Positions 50,501-63,769 of a DNA stretch of 64,000 bases are shown piece after piece. This stretch comes from Acanthochlamys bracteata (taxonomy: Eukaryota; Streptophyta; Magnoliopsida; Pandanales; Velloziaceae), in contig CM034129.1 in assembly GCA_019914995.1 (NCBI GenBank), positions 5,283,725 to 5,347,724 on the forward strand, given 5' to 3'. The notes below the pieces were generated by a model. It was not told where the DNA came from. It saw only the letters and a list, made by a program, of their open reading frames with translations, and did not search any database. Both the position numbers and the translations under genes were made by a program. Position 1 is the stretch's first letter. Each line of letters starts with the position of its first letter.

Positions 50501-53500
50501 GGGGTGAGAAGAGTTAGACATGGCAACTGGAATTGAAAGAAAAAAAAAACATGCAAAAAGGATACGAAGTAGGCATACAATCCAATAGTACAAGTAGTTT
50601 TGAATTAATCTGAGACAATAGTTCTTTTGGTTATCTCGGATGCTAGATTATAAGATGCAGTATAATCTCAGATTATTAACCACCAGTACTATATTAACTA
50701 GCAGGAGTGCACTTTTTCAAGTATCTCCTAACAAACTTTACTGTAACATTATGCCTCGATCATCACGATTTACATTCCTATAGACAGAAACTCTATACAC
50801 CGCCTGTAAGAAAGCTTATTAGCAGACATCAAAACAATTTCGAATTAAGGAAAGTGCATAATTATTTAGTTTTAAATAACTAGATAATCAGAAACTTCTA
50901 GACTAAATGATATAAGTCAAATACGTACAGATGTAAAATAGAGCCTTGTCCGGACATGTCTCTCAGGAGTTCTAACATTTGCATACCTGAAAGCAAAAGG
51001 TCATACTTTAGAATAAGAAAAAAGAAAATATAACAGAAAAGAAGTATCAGATGGCACAAACTAAACATGATACCAACTTTGGATCCAAGCGATACTTAGT
51101 TTCTTTGTCCTCATCCTCATCTTGGTCCAATGACTTTTCACTCGTAAAACTTGACCCGGTACCATCATCATTCTTATCTGGAGCCTTTGGCTGACAGTCA
51201 ATTTCCTCCTCCTTGTTCGAGGATGATAATGACTGATCCAGACTGCTTTTATGCTCTGCAACACTGATTGCCTCTTCACGAGTATTATGCAGGTCAATTA
51301 GGATCTTACCCAACAAACGGCGAGCAATCTAGAATAGAGAGGATAGTCACAATTCAATATACTCCAACAACATAAAATGACTACTGAGCTAAATCAACAG
51401 CATTGAATGGCTTTCGGCTTATTATAAGCCCATAGTATTTTTTCTTCAGAAGCTCTGCTCTCTCTCTCTCTCTCTCTCTATCTATTTGTATATAACATGC
51501 TTGTGCAGCCTGCCAGAATGACAAACACGCACATGCGTGTGCACACACAGACAACAGAAATTGTTCAAGAAAATGAGTACCACAAAGAATGATACCTTCG
51601 ACCCAATTTTGAGTTTGTGCTTTGGATTTATCCCATATTCATTAGGAATGACACCATCTGCAAGCAACTGAAAGAATAAAGGAAAAAAAAGGTATTAACA
51701 GATAGAACCTAGATATAGATACAGCTTAAAGACTCCATCATAAGAAGAAAATGATCTATGACCATTTAACCACAAGAACAACAAGGACACATGCCTATTG
51801 AGAAGTATTGTAAACTCTTATCTTTCAATATTAGTGTATTGTTAGCAATTAAGCTGTCAATCTTGCTACTAAAGGAACAGACATTGTATTTTGTTCTATA
51901 CCTGAGCAACCTTGAAAAGTTCATCCAAGCCATCAAGATTAAGATGAGCATTGTGTAGAAGATCATATCTGCAAGGATACACAAAAATGAAAGTGATCAG
52001 TACCAACAAACTGAACAAAAAAATATAAGCACGTACAATCCTCTGCCACATTACAAGAAAAAAAGAACTATGCACTTGAAAGAAATCACCACAAAGAATT
52101 GAAGGTTGGCAAGTAGGAATCACTTGACATTAGAAATGTAACCACAGGAATTATCTTTATCGACAGAAAGTGTTCTTTTGGAAGAGCCAGACTGAAAAGA
52201 ACAGGAAAGGAGATAAATTGTGAAAATATTGATACAAACTCGATGCCATTAGCCAACTGCAGGATCAATTATGTGGAGAAATTATCAAAAGGCTATCCCA
52301 AAATTTCCAGCACAAAGGAACTATCTGCCAAACAAAGCCTACACGATTCGTTGCAGACAGGAGGACAGTTAACATTGATACTTACAAAACTATAAGAAGA
52401 AAAGCAGGAACATTAAGCAGGAATTCAAACCATAGTGGCTGAAGAAAAAGAAACGCAGTCATCTACGACTTACCTAAGAAGAGAAAACAGTAGCAATTAG
52501 CAAATTTCTAGATGTTACTTGTGAAGGCCAGCTGCTTAGCCAATATATGCAATATGTTATACTTTGTATCAACTCATGCTTAGGAAACCTTCACTTAAAC
52601 TGCAGACTATTAAAACCATTGGTATTGCTGAGTGTAATCAGCATGCCAATACTTCTTCCTGCTGGCTTTGCCATAGAATCTTCAGATTGGTAGCGCTCTT
52701 TCTATTTATATCATTTTGGACCAGCTTCTCTAGCTTCTTGATTCTCTCAAGAGATAAGTTTGCAAATGACCGCAGACCATCAAAACTTCTTAACTTTTAA
52801 CCAGCTTCTAAAAACCACCAATTAAAGTTCGGAGGGAAGCCCAATTGAAGTTTTGAGACATTTAGGTCAAATGGGTATTATTTGGCTAAGAAAATTGTTT
52901 AAAGTTATTTTAAAAAGTGGTAAGATACCAGATGAATCGAGGGAAAGTGATCTAGTGCCTATTTATAAACATAAATGAGACATTCAAGATTGTACGAATT
53001 ATAGAGGAATCAAGATCATAACCATACAATAAAATTGTGGAAAAGTGTTATTAAGCATAGATTGAGATGTAATTTGATGATTTCAGATAATCAGTTTGAT
53101 TTATGCAGAGAAATCTACTATCGAAGCGATTTATCTACTCAAAAAATTATTGTAATAATATAGAGAAAAGGAATAAGACCTACATATAATTTTTATAGAT
53201 TTAGAAAAAGCTTACGGTAGGGTACTTAGAAAAATATTATGGTAGGCGTGAGAAAAAAAGGTATACCTAGTTCATATATAAAGATCATTAGAAATATGTA
53301 TGATGGGCTAGTCACGTGAGTATACATACCGTAATGGTGATATTAGTAAAAAATTTTCTATTAAGATTCAGTTTAATACTCTTACCTATTTGTCTTAATA
53401 ATAGATTAGCTCACTCGATATATTTAGGATAAAGTATCGTGATGTATATTATTCATCTATCACATAGTTTAGTTGACCAAAAAAAAAAAAAACTATAAAT

Positions 53501-56500
53501 TAGAATGTTGGACTTAAAAATTTAAGAATCTTAAATTAAGTAGGACTAAAAAAGAATACATGCATTATCATTTCAGTAAACATAAGAATAATGACAATAC
53601 TGTCGTTAACATAAAGAATTATGCTGTACCATGAAGTGATAGTTTTAAATATTTAGCTTCGATTGTTCATAAAAAAGGAACAATTAAGAAGATGTTAACC
53701 ATAGAATTAAAATAGGATGGATGAAATATCGAAGTGTTACTGGAATCTTGTGTGATAAGAAAATTCTTTTCAAATCTAAAAAGTCTTTTATAAAACAGTC
53801 ATACGGACTACAATATTATATGGTAGTGAATGCTAGGCTATTAGTGTTAAAATGTTCACAAAAATGAAAATAAAAACATTAAGATGGATGTGTGGGTATA
53901 CTAAATGGAATAAACACAATGCGAATATACGCTAACAAGCAATTGTCGGATTGATTAAGGACAAGTTAAGAAAAAGTAAGTTTAGGTGGTTCGGGCATGT
54001 CTTACGTAGATCAAAAGATGCTGCATGGCATAAGAGTATTTGAACACTTTAGTAGAAAAAAGGATAGATCAAAATTAACTTGGCCTAGGGTGGTGGCGAA
54101 GGATTTAGAGAAAATTAGAAATTTCACGAAATTTGGTTTAAAATCGAGAGATTGAGAAAACGGATTCATATAGCCGACCCCACTCAAGTGGGACAAAGAC
54201 TTAGTTTGTTATTGTTGTTGTTGCTTTTAATAACCCCCGATTAACCTAAGTGAAAGTAAGATCTATTGGAATTGCTGCAAGATACAGCAGGCAACTTCAA
54301 CTAAGCACTAGATTGATATCTAAGGTAGCGCTTTTCATGGAAAGTCTATGATAAAAACCTGTGATCTTTAGAGTGCGTCCTCTCAAGTTAATACTACATA
54401 TTTGACTCTGACCACTACCTAATGAGATCATTATGTACATTGTACAATATAGGTGAATTGGATCCATGTCTTACTCTTTAGAGAGCGGTCTCAGACAAGA
54501 AATTCAATGGAACTCCTATCAGCAACCAAGCAAAACCTCTTATCCACAAGTTCACAAAAGTTCAATATGTTGTGAATAAATGAGTAAAAGGCCTTGTAGA
54601 GCAAAGAAAACAACTTCTCATCCCATAGTTTCTAATTGCTAAAATGTGTAGATTCCCATAAGCCAAATAGTATTAACTTATTCTAGACATGTCCAACATC
54701 ACTCAAAATGGAACAAGAAACCTGAATATTATATCTTGATTAAGCTATTTCACAAAAGCAGGTATTTCCTATTAATACGATCAGGCGAGTACGTTAGAAG
54801 GGTATATTTCTTACTTGCAAGAATCATAGACATCTGGAATTTGAGTGATATCATAGCGGCTGCAAGAGACATAAATAGGTCAAATAAGTCTCATAAAAAT
54901 CACAATAAATTTGGATGAATTAATACTCATGGCCAAAGTACAGAAACATGTGAATCATTGGTAACATACCCCTTCCTCTCATTGTACAGGTCTCTTTCAA
55001 GCTTTTTCCAGCGGGCAAACATCAAGAGGAAGCCCTCACTCCCACAAGGTAAGCCAGCAGCAATACGAGCAACATCAATGGTTGTCTTTCCAAGAGCTTT
55101 TGCCTGGTCGTACACTGCAAGGGAGTTTGTCATTGCAAGTTTCTCATCCTCATCTCGGGCAAGTAGCTTCACTTGTGCAGTTACCTTCTTTGTTAAAGCC
55201 GCCTGTCAAAGAACATTGATCTCAATACAAACAAGTGGAAACATCAAAATAGAACATGCAGCCTGTACCAAATTTATCCATCAGCAGAAAAGATAATCAA
55301 AGGATGAAGTTCACTAGCAAATCATCCACAAAACTGCTGTATCAAAAGGAAGCTAAATTTTATAATCCAACTTCTGAAATACAACTATGCTTCGATACTA
55401 TCAGCACTGTTAATTCATAATAATATTCAAGTTGCACAAAGCATTTAAATATTGCTTGCCATTTTGTCAGGTAGACAAATCTGAATAATACAAATTAAAA
55501 CTTATCTGGTGAAACAATAAACCTTGAGCTCATTGAAGCTTTTTCTAATAGCCACTAAAGATTCTAAATAGCTATTTGCTGTAACTGGCTATTATAACAT
55601 CCGCAAGCCGCACAAATTTTGCAAGTTATCCTTCCTTTACTTAGTGTTGCCTTTTCACCTCTTAAATTCACGTCTACAAAAACGCATCATGCCTAACAAT
55701 ATTTTCCAGTCACACCTGATGGTAGCAAGCTGAACCAGAACATTTCCCCAATCTCCAACATACCCTTATATTGGAAAAATGCTAATTACATGGTTAATGT
55801 CTTTAGGTTATTTTGAGTTTATTGCGCATAAGTTACATGATATTTTACAAAAAACATACCTTATCAAATTAACTAAGCACTTCACAAAAGCTTGTAAACC
55901 TCAAATCACATTGAATTCATTCTTAAGGAATTTCAGAGAGGTAAAGCATTTCAATTAAAATCTTCTCTTCAACTCAATTGCCTCATCAGAAACATCCCTC
56001 CAAGCTGGACTCCCAATATCTACAAATGGTAAAAACATATCTAGAAAGCCCTCCCAATAGTTCTGCCTGTCCGCCTTCATTGACACCGTCATATCGTCAA
56101 TGCCACAGAGACCCATAACTTACTCATATACAGCGATAAAAAGCAACTCATTTATGAAAGTTGACAATAATAGAAAGTATATAGGATGCACCGCCAAACA
56201 CAATACTACACACTTATGCAAGGCCAGAAGGAAGTTAATCAATGCGAAGTCCTAACTTAAAAAGTAACCAATTTATTGGATAATGTACCATTTTTGGCAG
56301 AAGTTCAGCAGCATTAGAAGGCAGACCGGCACCATCAACCATCCAAGGAAATTCAGAAAACCCATTGGTATGAGCTGCCATCTGCTGGTTGTTTATGATA
56401 TCGTGCAACCTAGCCTGCAAATTTTACCTAGACATGTGAGTAGTTTTGAAAAATTATGTAAACACAAGAAATTCTTCCAAAGAAGGTAACTATAGCCATA

Positions 56501-59500
56501 AACATATAGTTACAAGAACTGATTCCAGATACAATCTTATCATATATTAGAACAGAACTGCTGTTCCAGAAAATTGTATGAACTCTATTTGCAAGGGAAA
56601 CTAAAACAAACCATCAGGAAAGGCTGTTCACAAAGAGGCAATCGAGATAAGTTTCCTAAGAGTACTTTCCAGAACACGCACACCTGGAAGCGCTAAACTC
56701 CCAATGCATTTGTCCAAGTTATAAACTTCCAGGTCTTTTCTCTCGTCATATCTAACAATAAGTAAAGCTGCAATAATCCTACTCTTCTTGTCAGTTGTTC
56801 CTTTTTACAAATGATTCTTGGCTGGAGTAAGTACTCTGAAAGATTTGTGAGCTATACCATTGAACCTCAAAAGGCACAGGATCAAACGTCAGGAAGAAAA
56901 GAAACCATAGTAGAACTCTCAGCACTAACTGACAAAATTCATCCTCAGTAGATCCAATCCAATATATTTGACTTATTCAGTTGCTTGTGAAGATTTCTAG
57001 ACTATGCTTATTTAACTAGATTTGCTAAATCCAACATATCAACAACCACTAATTAATGTATCCTTTTATTTTCAAAAACAAGTATTCCAACAAAGAACAT
57101 TCAAAAACTGAATAATATGCGTCTCACTCATCCTCTTATGTGTATTAATATTAATGAATAAATTCCTGATACCTTCCGCCAACCATGAACAAGGAATGAT
57201 AGCTACAAATACTTAGGTAATAGTCCTTTGATAGCCAAATTCCTCTATATGTCCTTGTGATTCATGCTCCTCGCTAAAAACAGCATACCTATTGTGGTGT
57301 ATCTTACTTAACAGACACAATTTTCTAGCTCATCTACTTTACATATGCTCAATTAGGTATCTTCTAGCAAGTTGTATTCTCTGGGGCACATTTCTGGAGA
57401 ACTGTATTCTACCAGCAGTTTTGGCTTCAATAAACCAAATTCTCAAAATTGCTCAAAACAAGAAGTTCCAAACACATAAACAGTAGGTGTTTTATTAATA
57501 GTTTAATAGCATCTATGCAGATCAACTTCTCCTAAAAAGAAGATTAGCTGAGAACTTTGCAGCAGTTTTTGAACCTGAAATCAAAAGAAAACAGTTCATG
57601 TCAAACTTCTTTCTATGTGGTATGGTTTCACTAAATAGCATGGCATACTCTTATATGTATTCAAGCTAAATATAACCTGTATGTTGAAGCATGTAACCAA
57701 ATGGTTTCTCATGGATAAGACAGGTCACATTGAGCAAATATCGATGCTGAAAATACTTAAAGGGCACATAGGATGACAAATAAAGACCACTCAATCGCAG
57801 GCCCAAAAGCACCAAGATCTATTCAGTCCAAAATAGCCAACCTTTGCTTCGTCCATTTCACAGCTAGCATTCTCCAGTCCATCCAGCATGGAAGAATCTT
57901 TGCTTACAAGCGAAACCTGAAGAAAACAAAGGTGGATGTTTTCTGCCAAGCATCTCATGACAAAACAAGTAACGAGGACAGCAAGCAAACCAATATAGGG
58001 GTTAGCTGCCCCTCCAAATCAAGAAGTCCCTTGGCAAATGCTGCAGCTGACATCTGTTGATTCAAGTCCAAGTGAGCAAAATATTGAAATATATTTACTG
58101 AGGCAAATGCTTGATGCTTGAATGTAACTTAAGGAGATTTCAGGAAAGTAGCAAGGTCTCTTTTATGTTATGAAATACTAAACTCTCATACTCAAACTAC
58201 TTACTTGAACACGACCTTCATCTGAACTGTATATCTTTAGGTCATGTCTGTATGTACTATGAAGACGAAGCAATCCTGTGCCTTCTCCTACAAGAATTCA
58301 CAAGACATAAGAAACTAAGAAGTCAAACATACATTCTATACTAAATAGTGAAAACATACAGCTCAACATGCAATACTTTCACTCAAAAGGGACTCCTCAT
58401 CTAAGATCTATCCTCAGAATTATAAAGACTGTAAAGTCTTCTTAGACAAGTCACAATCTACCAACTTGTCAACAGTCAACCACAAGACGATTTAGCTGAC
58501 AATATTATTATGATCTGCCATTTTCATCAAGAACCAAGTAATAGAATGCATAACCCTATCAGTAAGGTTTACAAATCTGTAGCATAAGACTAAGGGAAAC
58601 CACATAATCAGGTAAAAACTACAAAAGAAATATATATAAGCATATGGAAAATGACAACTGACTTGGGAGATGGGGACTCATTAAGACCAAATGAAACTTA
58701 GGTCTAACAAAAAATGAACACATAACTAAACCTTTTTGAGATTCTTTAAGCTGGGATATCCTGATACACCCTAATCGACACATTCAATTATCGTAGCTTG
58801 CAAAATATGATATTTGCTTTTCAAAAAAAGTGTAATAGTCTTGATGGTTTTACAGGTAATCCTGATAAATGAAGATAGCAAAGAGACAACTCCAAATTAA
58901 ACAAATTTGTAGCTCGGTCATCATCCCTTACAGATCTGAATATAGGAGCCTTTGCTTATAATCTTTGCTTTCTGTATGTCAATTGCTAAACATTGGTAGG
59001 AAGCCTAGTAGTAACTACAGATTTAAATGCAATAGGAGAGATTTGAAAATGCCTAGAAACCTCAGTATATAACTCTGCTCTCCTAGTGGGAAATGATTGC
59101 TACAAGTTGGATTCTTGGCATGGATCCAATGACGATGATGACACACTCATACAAAATCAACAGTCTCTTCTGGTCATTCTATTCTGATCATACCTATTCA
59201 CTTTCGACCCTAAATGTAGAGTATCTTGTCTATGAGTCAACTTGACAACTAACAGTGGCATCATTAACAGCACAGTCCAATAACTTACATACATGGCTTG
59301 TAATCCCTTGCACATCATCTTTTATTATGCAAACGCTTTCTCACAGAAGAACTAAGCTATACACCTAATAAGTGGCAGTAGATCACAGGAACTATGCACC
59401 ACAACCCAAAAAAAAAAAGAGTTAAGGTGAAACCAAGCAACCTGGATATATATCGTTGCGGAAATACCTCCCAAGTTCTTCTGCCTGAGAAATACAATAA

Positions 59501-62500
59501 ACAAATAGCATAATTCAATCAACTAATTCCTTGAATGCATGACTGATCAGACCATGTCATAGAGGCATAGTATTTTCCAGAAGGATTTAGAGTCTTAGCA
59601 ACCAGCTTAATTATAAAATCAGCAGAGACTAAACAAAGAACAACTGAAGGAATGACCTGCTTTCTCCCAGCATGAGTAAGAACACCTCCATATTTAAGAA
59701 CCATAAGAGCTTCAACCGGACGTTCTTCTTCCCCATCTCCATTACCTTTTGGGACCTTTGTCCACTTCAATGGCTTTAATTGCACTTTTCTATAAATCCC
59801 TGAAAAGTGCCCTCCCTATACAGACGGCAAAATCATCCGATAGAAAATGTTAAAGATATGCTACTCTTCTAATTTGAAAGAAGAAAACCTGAAACATTGT
59901 TCATTTGCAAGCGTGTAAGGGAACAGTAAAAGAACTGAAGATGGACTTGATCAGAAGAACATATACATAAAGCGCTAATATATAATTCAAAAGGAAATAG
60001 AAATAGCAAGAACAACCATGTCTGCAGTTTGGTCCCACAAAATGTCAGTGACTGTTAGCTCATTTTCAGAATTTGTTTTTATTTTGTTAGCGTATTTGTT
60101 CAGATATAGTGGTTTACTACAATATTTAGCAAAGCACTAAAGAGGTGAAAAAAGAGAAAATGCAGATACGATTGGACCAAATGCAACACTCAATATAATG
60201 CAATGCATGATTACAGAAGTGTAGTAAGTTAAGAGCATTGAATTTACACAAAAAAATATATAAGGGACTTTTAGAAATCCGGTCTCCAACCTTCAATTGG
60301 ATATAAAAAGAGGGCATCCAAGATCTTATATAACAGCCCAGAGATATATTGTTAACCAATGGGGCAGTATTATTTAATATCAATAGCTCAACACCCACCC
60401 TCAAGCTCACGATATGTCACGCATAGAGAGTTTGCTGGCCAATGTAAGATTATTCTCTAACACTTACGAGGCACACAATCCCCTTATGGGACATAACCTC
60501 TTTTTACAGGGAACAAATCCCCTTTCATAGGGCATGATCCTCTTTACAGGAGAACAATCCCTTTCAGAGAATATAATCCCTTTTTACAGGAAACACAATT
60601 TCCTTCATGGGACTCTCTCTAATATCATGTTAGAAATATAGCGTGCAACTTAAAACCAATTGGTTGATAGGAAGAAGGGGCCCAACATCTTGATCAGACA
60701 TTAATAACATGATAGGTAGAATTAGACTGTTAACCAATGTGGAATTATTATCTAATATTAATAACATAACAGGAACAAGCCCTAACTACAAGAATCTTGA
60801 TCAGAATCTTCACCTTAAAATCGAATTTGTTGCTGTAATTACCATTTGACTGAAATATCTCAAACTATGTTTCTACTAACTTCCATACTATTCACAAATA
60901 TTGAAACTTAATATAGAATTTGTTTGTTCCTTGAAAGCAAAGTTTGGATATGTTCTTAGAATGATGAAACATAGAGCATTTGCTGCTTTACAGCTTGTGT
61001 GAAGATTGCTTTAAATGCATTACAGATACAAGTTGCCCAACAAAGTCAAGTAAACAGAACAAAATCAAGTGAAGAGAAGTACCTCCTCTAGTACAGCTTT
61101 GACTTGAAGAAGTTTCTCAGCATGTTCAACCTCTTCCACATCACTATCACTTTCACGCCCAGACCTGAAATTACACTTAAAACATAATTATTTCTGCGTA
61201 TGATACATCTTAAACAAATCTGCTATATATTGCACCGAATTTCAACAGCCTTGTCATGTCTTATGACGTGAAGATTATGAACAAGAAACTTGTATCACCC
61301 TATTGTGTAACTCAAGAAGAAATCAGAAAATATACATCAAGTCTTTTGCTATAAAATTCTCAACACAGACAGGCTTTATGCATGTATTCGAACTCAGATA
61401 ACATAATTCTCCTGAATTAGCCTCATTAATTTAATCCAATCAAGTTTCTGCTACTTAAGGCCATCTTTCAAGAAATTGGTGCTCATGGAACATACTCCTT
61501 GATGCCTAAAGCCTCTACTTTTGCCTCTTACGTTATAAAGGAAGTTAACCTATATAGTTAGATCTTCTAAAATTCTGTTCCAATCATTGTCCAAAATCAT
61601 GATGCTGGCACAATTTTACATCAATCCAGATGAAATCAAGCTTCAGTATGATATAAGAGTTCAAGTTCCAAAACTTGCAGACTAGAAAGGAAAAAAGAAA
61701 ATGAACTTCGACCTTTACAGGGGAAAAAAAAAAATATATTTGTTAACCTAACAGCAAGATGTTTAACAGACATAAACAGACATCAGCATATTAGCTACTA
61801 ATCACCTTATCAAGTAAAGCTCATCTCACCAACCTGAAAGCAAGATAAATGGCTAAAAAATGTGTAGAACTTCATAACCTTTTATGTTCCACAAAATGAC
61901 ATATTCTAAAAGATGTTATACCCATAAGTTTACAAGATGAAATCATCATGACAAAGAGAAAACCCAACTCTAATTAAAGATCCATACCTAGAACGTGGAA
62001 CAAGCATTCTTGTTGCATCTAATAGATCTTGCAATTGAACAGCACTTTTCAGCTTTGTCTGCAGGAGCCAGAAGAGCTAAGTGAATAGTTATGAGGCCAA
62101 AAGGATACACAATGAACAAGAAACAACGAACAGCCATCAAGAAGCACCTCAGCTCTTGGTCTTCCACCGTTGTACTTCAGCATTAAATCTAATAGTTTCT
62201 CTTCTGTAACTTTCAGCTTCACCTTTTGCTTTGGCGTCCGATCACCACTTGAGGGGCCACCATAAACATAAGAAAAGAATATGCACATAGCAGAAGAAAC
62301 TTCAAGTGGACAACATAGGCATTTCACTTACTGACGGATAACAGCAATCACACAGCGCAGTTCCTCCGAAAGACCGAAGGTGCCAGTAATACCACTTCCT
62401 TGGCGAGTTAGCCCTTCAGTTGCTTGGACTGGTTCATTTACTTTCCAGGGAAGATTAGGAGGAATGGTGGAGGAAAGATGTGGAGCCTTTGCATCAAGAA

Positions 62501-62773
62501 ACATTTTCCTCATGACACAAGCTGCATCATCATAATACCTGGACATAGAAGAGCTTACTATTTTGTGCATATCCCACAGCAAGATCATAAATACTGATCT
62601 CGGTAACTGAAAATAAATTTGCAGAGAACGGAATTCTAATGGGTATTCTTTTACTTAAACCACTTAAGAAAGACTACTAAGACTTACTTATGTGAGTTCT
62701 TGACGAAGCTCCAACCATTAACATCACATACATAAGATCTTCCTTCACACCTTAGGAGATCAAATCCACAGAC
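47509..62773 (-). CDS. VIH2: VIH-type diphosphoinositol pentakisphosphate kinase/phosphatase, 3' twenty exons (5' part off window)
   Basis: Exons in transcription order: 62773-62688, 62538-62332, 62247-62148, 62058-61988, 61164-61083, 59815-59657, 59484-59442, 58287-58205, 58053-57991, 57916-57842, 56414-56289, 55202-54970, 54859-54815, 51968-51902, 51667-51596, 51328-51078, 50986-50929, 50197-50030, 47957-47883, 47772-47509. They join in phase to 775 residues plus stop. The first exons hold the end of the ATP-grasp kinase domain ([14 protein letters not shown], with the metal-binding DVN). The histidine-acid-phosphatase-like domain follows, with RHGDRTP across the exon 2/3 junction, then [17 protein letters not shown], and [18 protein letters not shown] later. 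The family (Arabidopsis VIH1/VIH2, PPIP5K) makes and removes 1-position pyrophosphates on inositol phosphates, linking phosphate status and jasmonate signalling. An acidic, variable segment lies at 51.1-51.3 kb. VIH1 versus VIH2 is not resolvable here. About 280 N-terminal residues are missing. Confidence 0.93.
48064..48413. mobile_element. Long-armed palindromic element, copy 3 (degenerate)
   Basis: It lies in the VIH intron between exons 50197-50030 and 47957-47883. Left-arm words (GATCTCCAAATCTAAT, TTAGATATGAAGAACTATGA) are mirrored on the right by CATATCCAATGGTATAGATT and AGTTCTCCAAATC. The right end holds AGAGTGCCCC and is followed by a short TATATA run. The left end is uncertain. Confidence 0.6.
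48538..48880. mobile_element. Long-armed palindromic element, copy 4
   Basis: In the same intron as copy 3, 124 bp to its right. The left arm (TTTAGGGGCACTC, CAATCTCCACCGTTAGATAT, CAACTCAATCAGAATACG) is inverted in the right arm (CATATCCAGCGGTGGATATT, then GTGCCCTAAGGTGTCCCTAA). An (AT)n tract of 16 bases starts at the right boundary (48881). Confidence 0.7.
48897..49252. repeat. Segmental direct duplication, two copies of about 150 bp at 206-bp offset
   Basis: 48897-49046 and 49103-49252 share nearly the same sequence (start GAAGAAAAAGTCATCAAAAG, end ACAAGTATTAT) with few differences. Each copy is preceded by a (TA)n tract. The duplication is next to palindromic copy 4, inside the same VIH intron. 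Confidence 0.9.
51459..51479. repeat. (CT)n microsatellite in a VIH intron
   Basis: About ten CT dinucleotides in a row on the plus strand (GA in the transcript), in the intron between exons 51667-51596 and 51328-51078. Confidence 0.9.
52845..54223 (+). mobile_element. Decayed RTE-type LINE, 5'-truncated, antisense in a VIH intron
   Basis: Broken frames on the plus strand give fragments of a non-LTR reverse transcriptase. These include [16 protein letters not shown] and DCTNYRGIK near 52.94-53.02 kb and [11 protein letters not shown] near 53.2 kb, a degenerate form of the IDLEKAYD motif. A C-terminal region like that of plant RTE elements follows. The 3' end has CGACCCCACTCAAGTGGGAC and a TTATTG(TTG)n tail ending at 54223, the usual RTE terminus. 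Many stops and frameshifts show it is dead. No endonuclease region is visible, so it is 5'-truncated. It fills much of the 2.8-kb intron between VIH exons 54859-54815 and 51968-51902, in opposite orientation. Confidence 0.85.
60351..60764. repeat. Repeat unit with flanking direct repeats and internal tandem array
   Basis: A direct repeat of about 36 bp (starts GTTAACCAATG) occurs at 60351-60386 and 60729-60764. Between them, 60473-60618 is a degenerate tandem array of about 3.5 units of 37-40 bp, each with an ACAATCCC...TTTTTACAGG pattern. It lies in the VIH intron between exons 61164-61083 and 59815-59657. No coding frame. It could be a terminal-repeat-in-miniature element or a solo derivative; the class is undecided. 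Confidence 0.6.
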
Positions 62774-62934
62774 CTAACAAAAAGAGGGTTTCATGGGAAC
62801 CTTTTAAGATTAACAACCAAGGCAATCAGAGTACAATAGGACTTGGGCTTTGTAAAGTCATGTACATTAGAAAGAGATTCAATGTCAATCATAATTAGTG
62901 TCTAAGTGGTCCTCTCAGATGTCATTAGAAATAA

Positions 62935-63207
62935 GGTTTGGATCCTACAATTGAAGTCAGTTGTAAAGGTCTATAAGTGCTCTTAAATCCTAGCAAATTG
63001 AGAAAAAAAAAAAAAATCATAATATTCAGTAAGGAAATAGCTCACTTCTTGTTGCCCTTTTGGTTTTTTTCAAAAGTTATCTCATTGTAGTTTTGTTTAA
63101 AAGCATCATTCACTAACTTCTAAACATCACGAACTTTTCTCAATTTGCTTGCTTTTAAGCAGCAATCAACCTCTACAATTAACTTCAATTGTGGAGGATC
63201 CTAACCC
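62935..63207. mobile_element. Foldback/MITE-like inverted repeat
   Basis: The left arm starts GGTTTGGATCCTACAATTGA at 62935 and includes AGCAAATTGAGAAAA. The right arm ends with the inverse (TCAATTGTGGAGGATCCTAA, ending 63207) and includes TTTTCTCAATTTGCTTGC. The arms are about 90-100 bp and imperfect, and the total is 273 bp. It lies in the first VIH intron visible in the window. No convincing target duplication was seen. Confidence 0.65.
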
Positions 63208-63769
63208 TTCAAAATATTATCATGTATGACAAAGTATACAAGGAAACTTTCTCCAAGATAAAGTAAGGCATATGCAAATTTATGGATGCATAAAACAAGA
63301 TTGACAAGAAGAATTATCACAGATGACGATTGGGAGATAGCACAACTATAGAGGATGTTCATGAGACGAAAACGACAAGTTCTTAACTTTGACCAATAAA
63401 AAACAGTCTAATATTTTACATTTTTTTAAAAATTCAAAAGAACAAAAAAAAAAAAAGATCTCCCTTTATGACAGGAAGATAAATGAGAAAAGTAGTTTGC
63501 ATCCACTGGCAAGACTCGTGTCTGCAAAAAGGATGCACAACTTAACAAATGACCGATCTAGTCTCAAATGCAAACCAAAAGAATTTACCAAGATACAGTT
63601 GTTATAAACTAAGAATGAACTAAACCTTAGTAGTATAATGTTTTCTTGTTGTCAATTGATCTGAATATTTTCCCTATCATTAAGTCCACTGAGTAGCATT
63701 TGGTCCTTTGTGACGCCCAATCTGAACGCTAATAGCCCTCGACAGAACCACAATGGTTAAAAGGGCTTA

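Noticed and set aside
57535-57585. Possible extra VIH exon after a TTTCAG/GTTC acceptor on the minus strand
   Set aside because: Exons 57916-57842 and 56414-56289 already join in phase and match the family across the junction (EAK/ARL); an insertion here would interrupt it.
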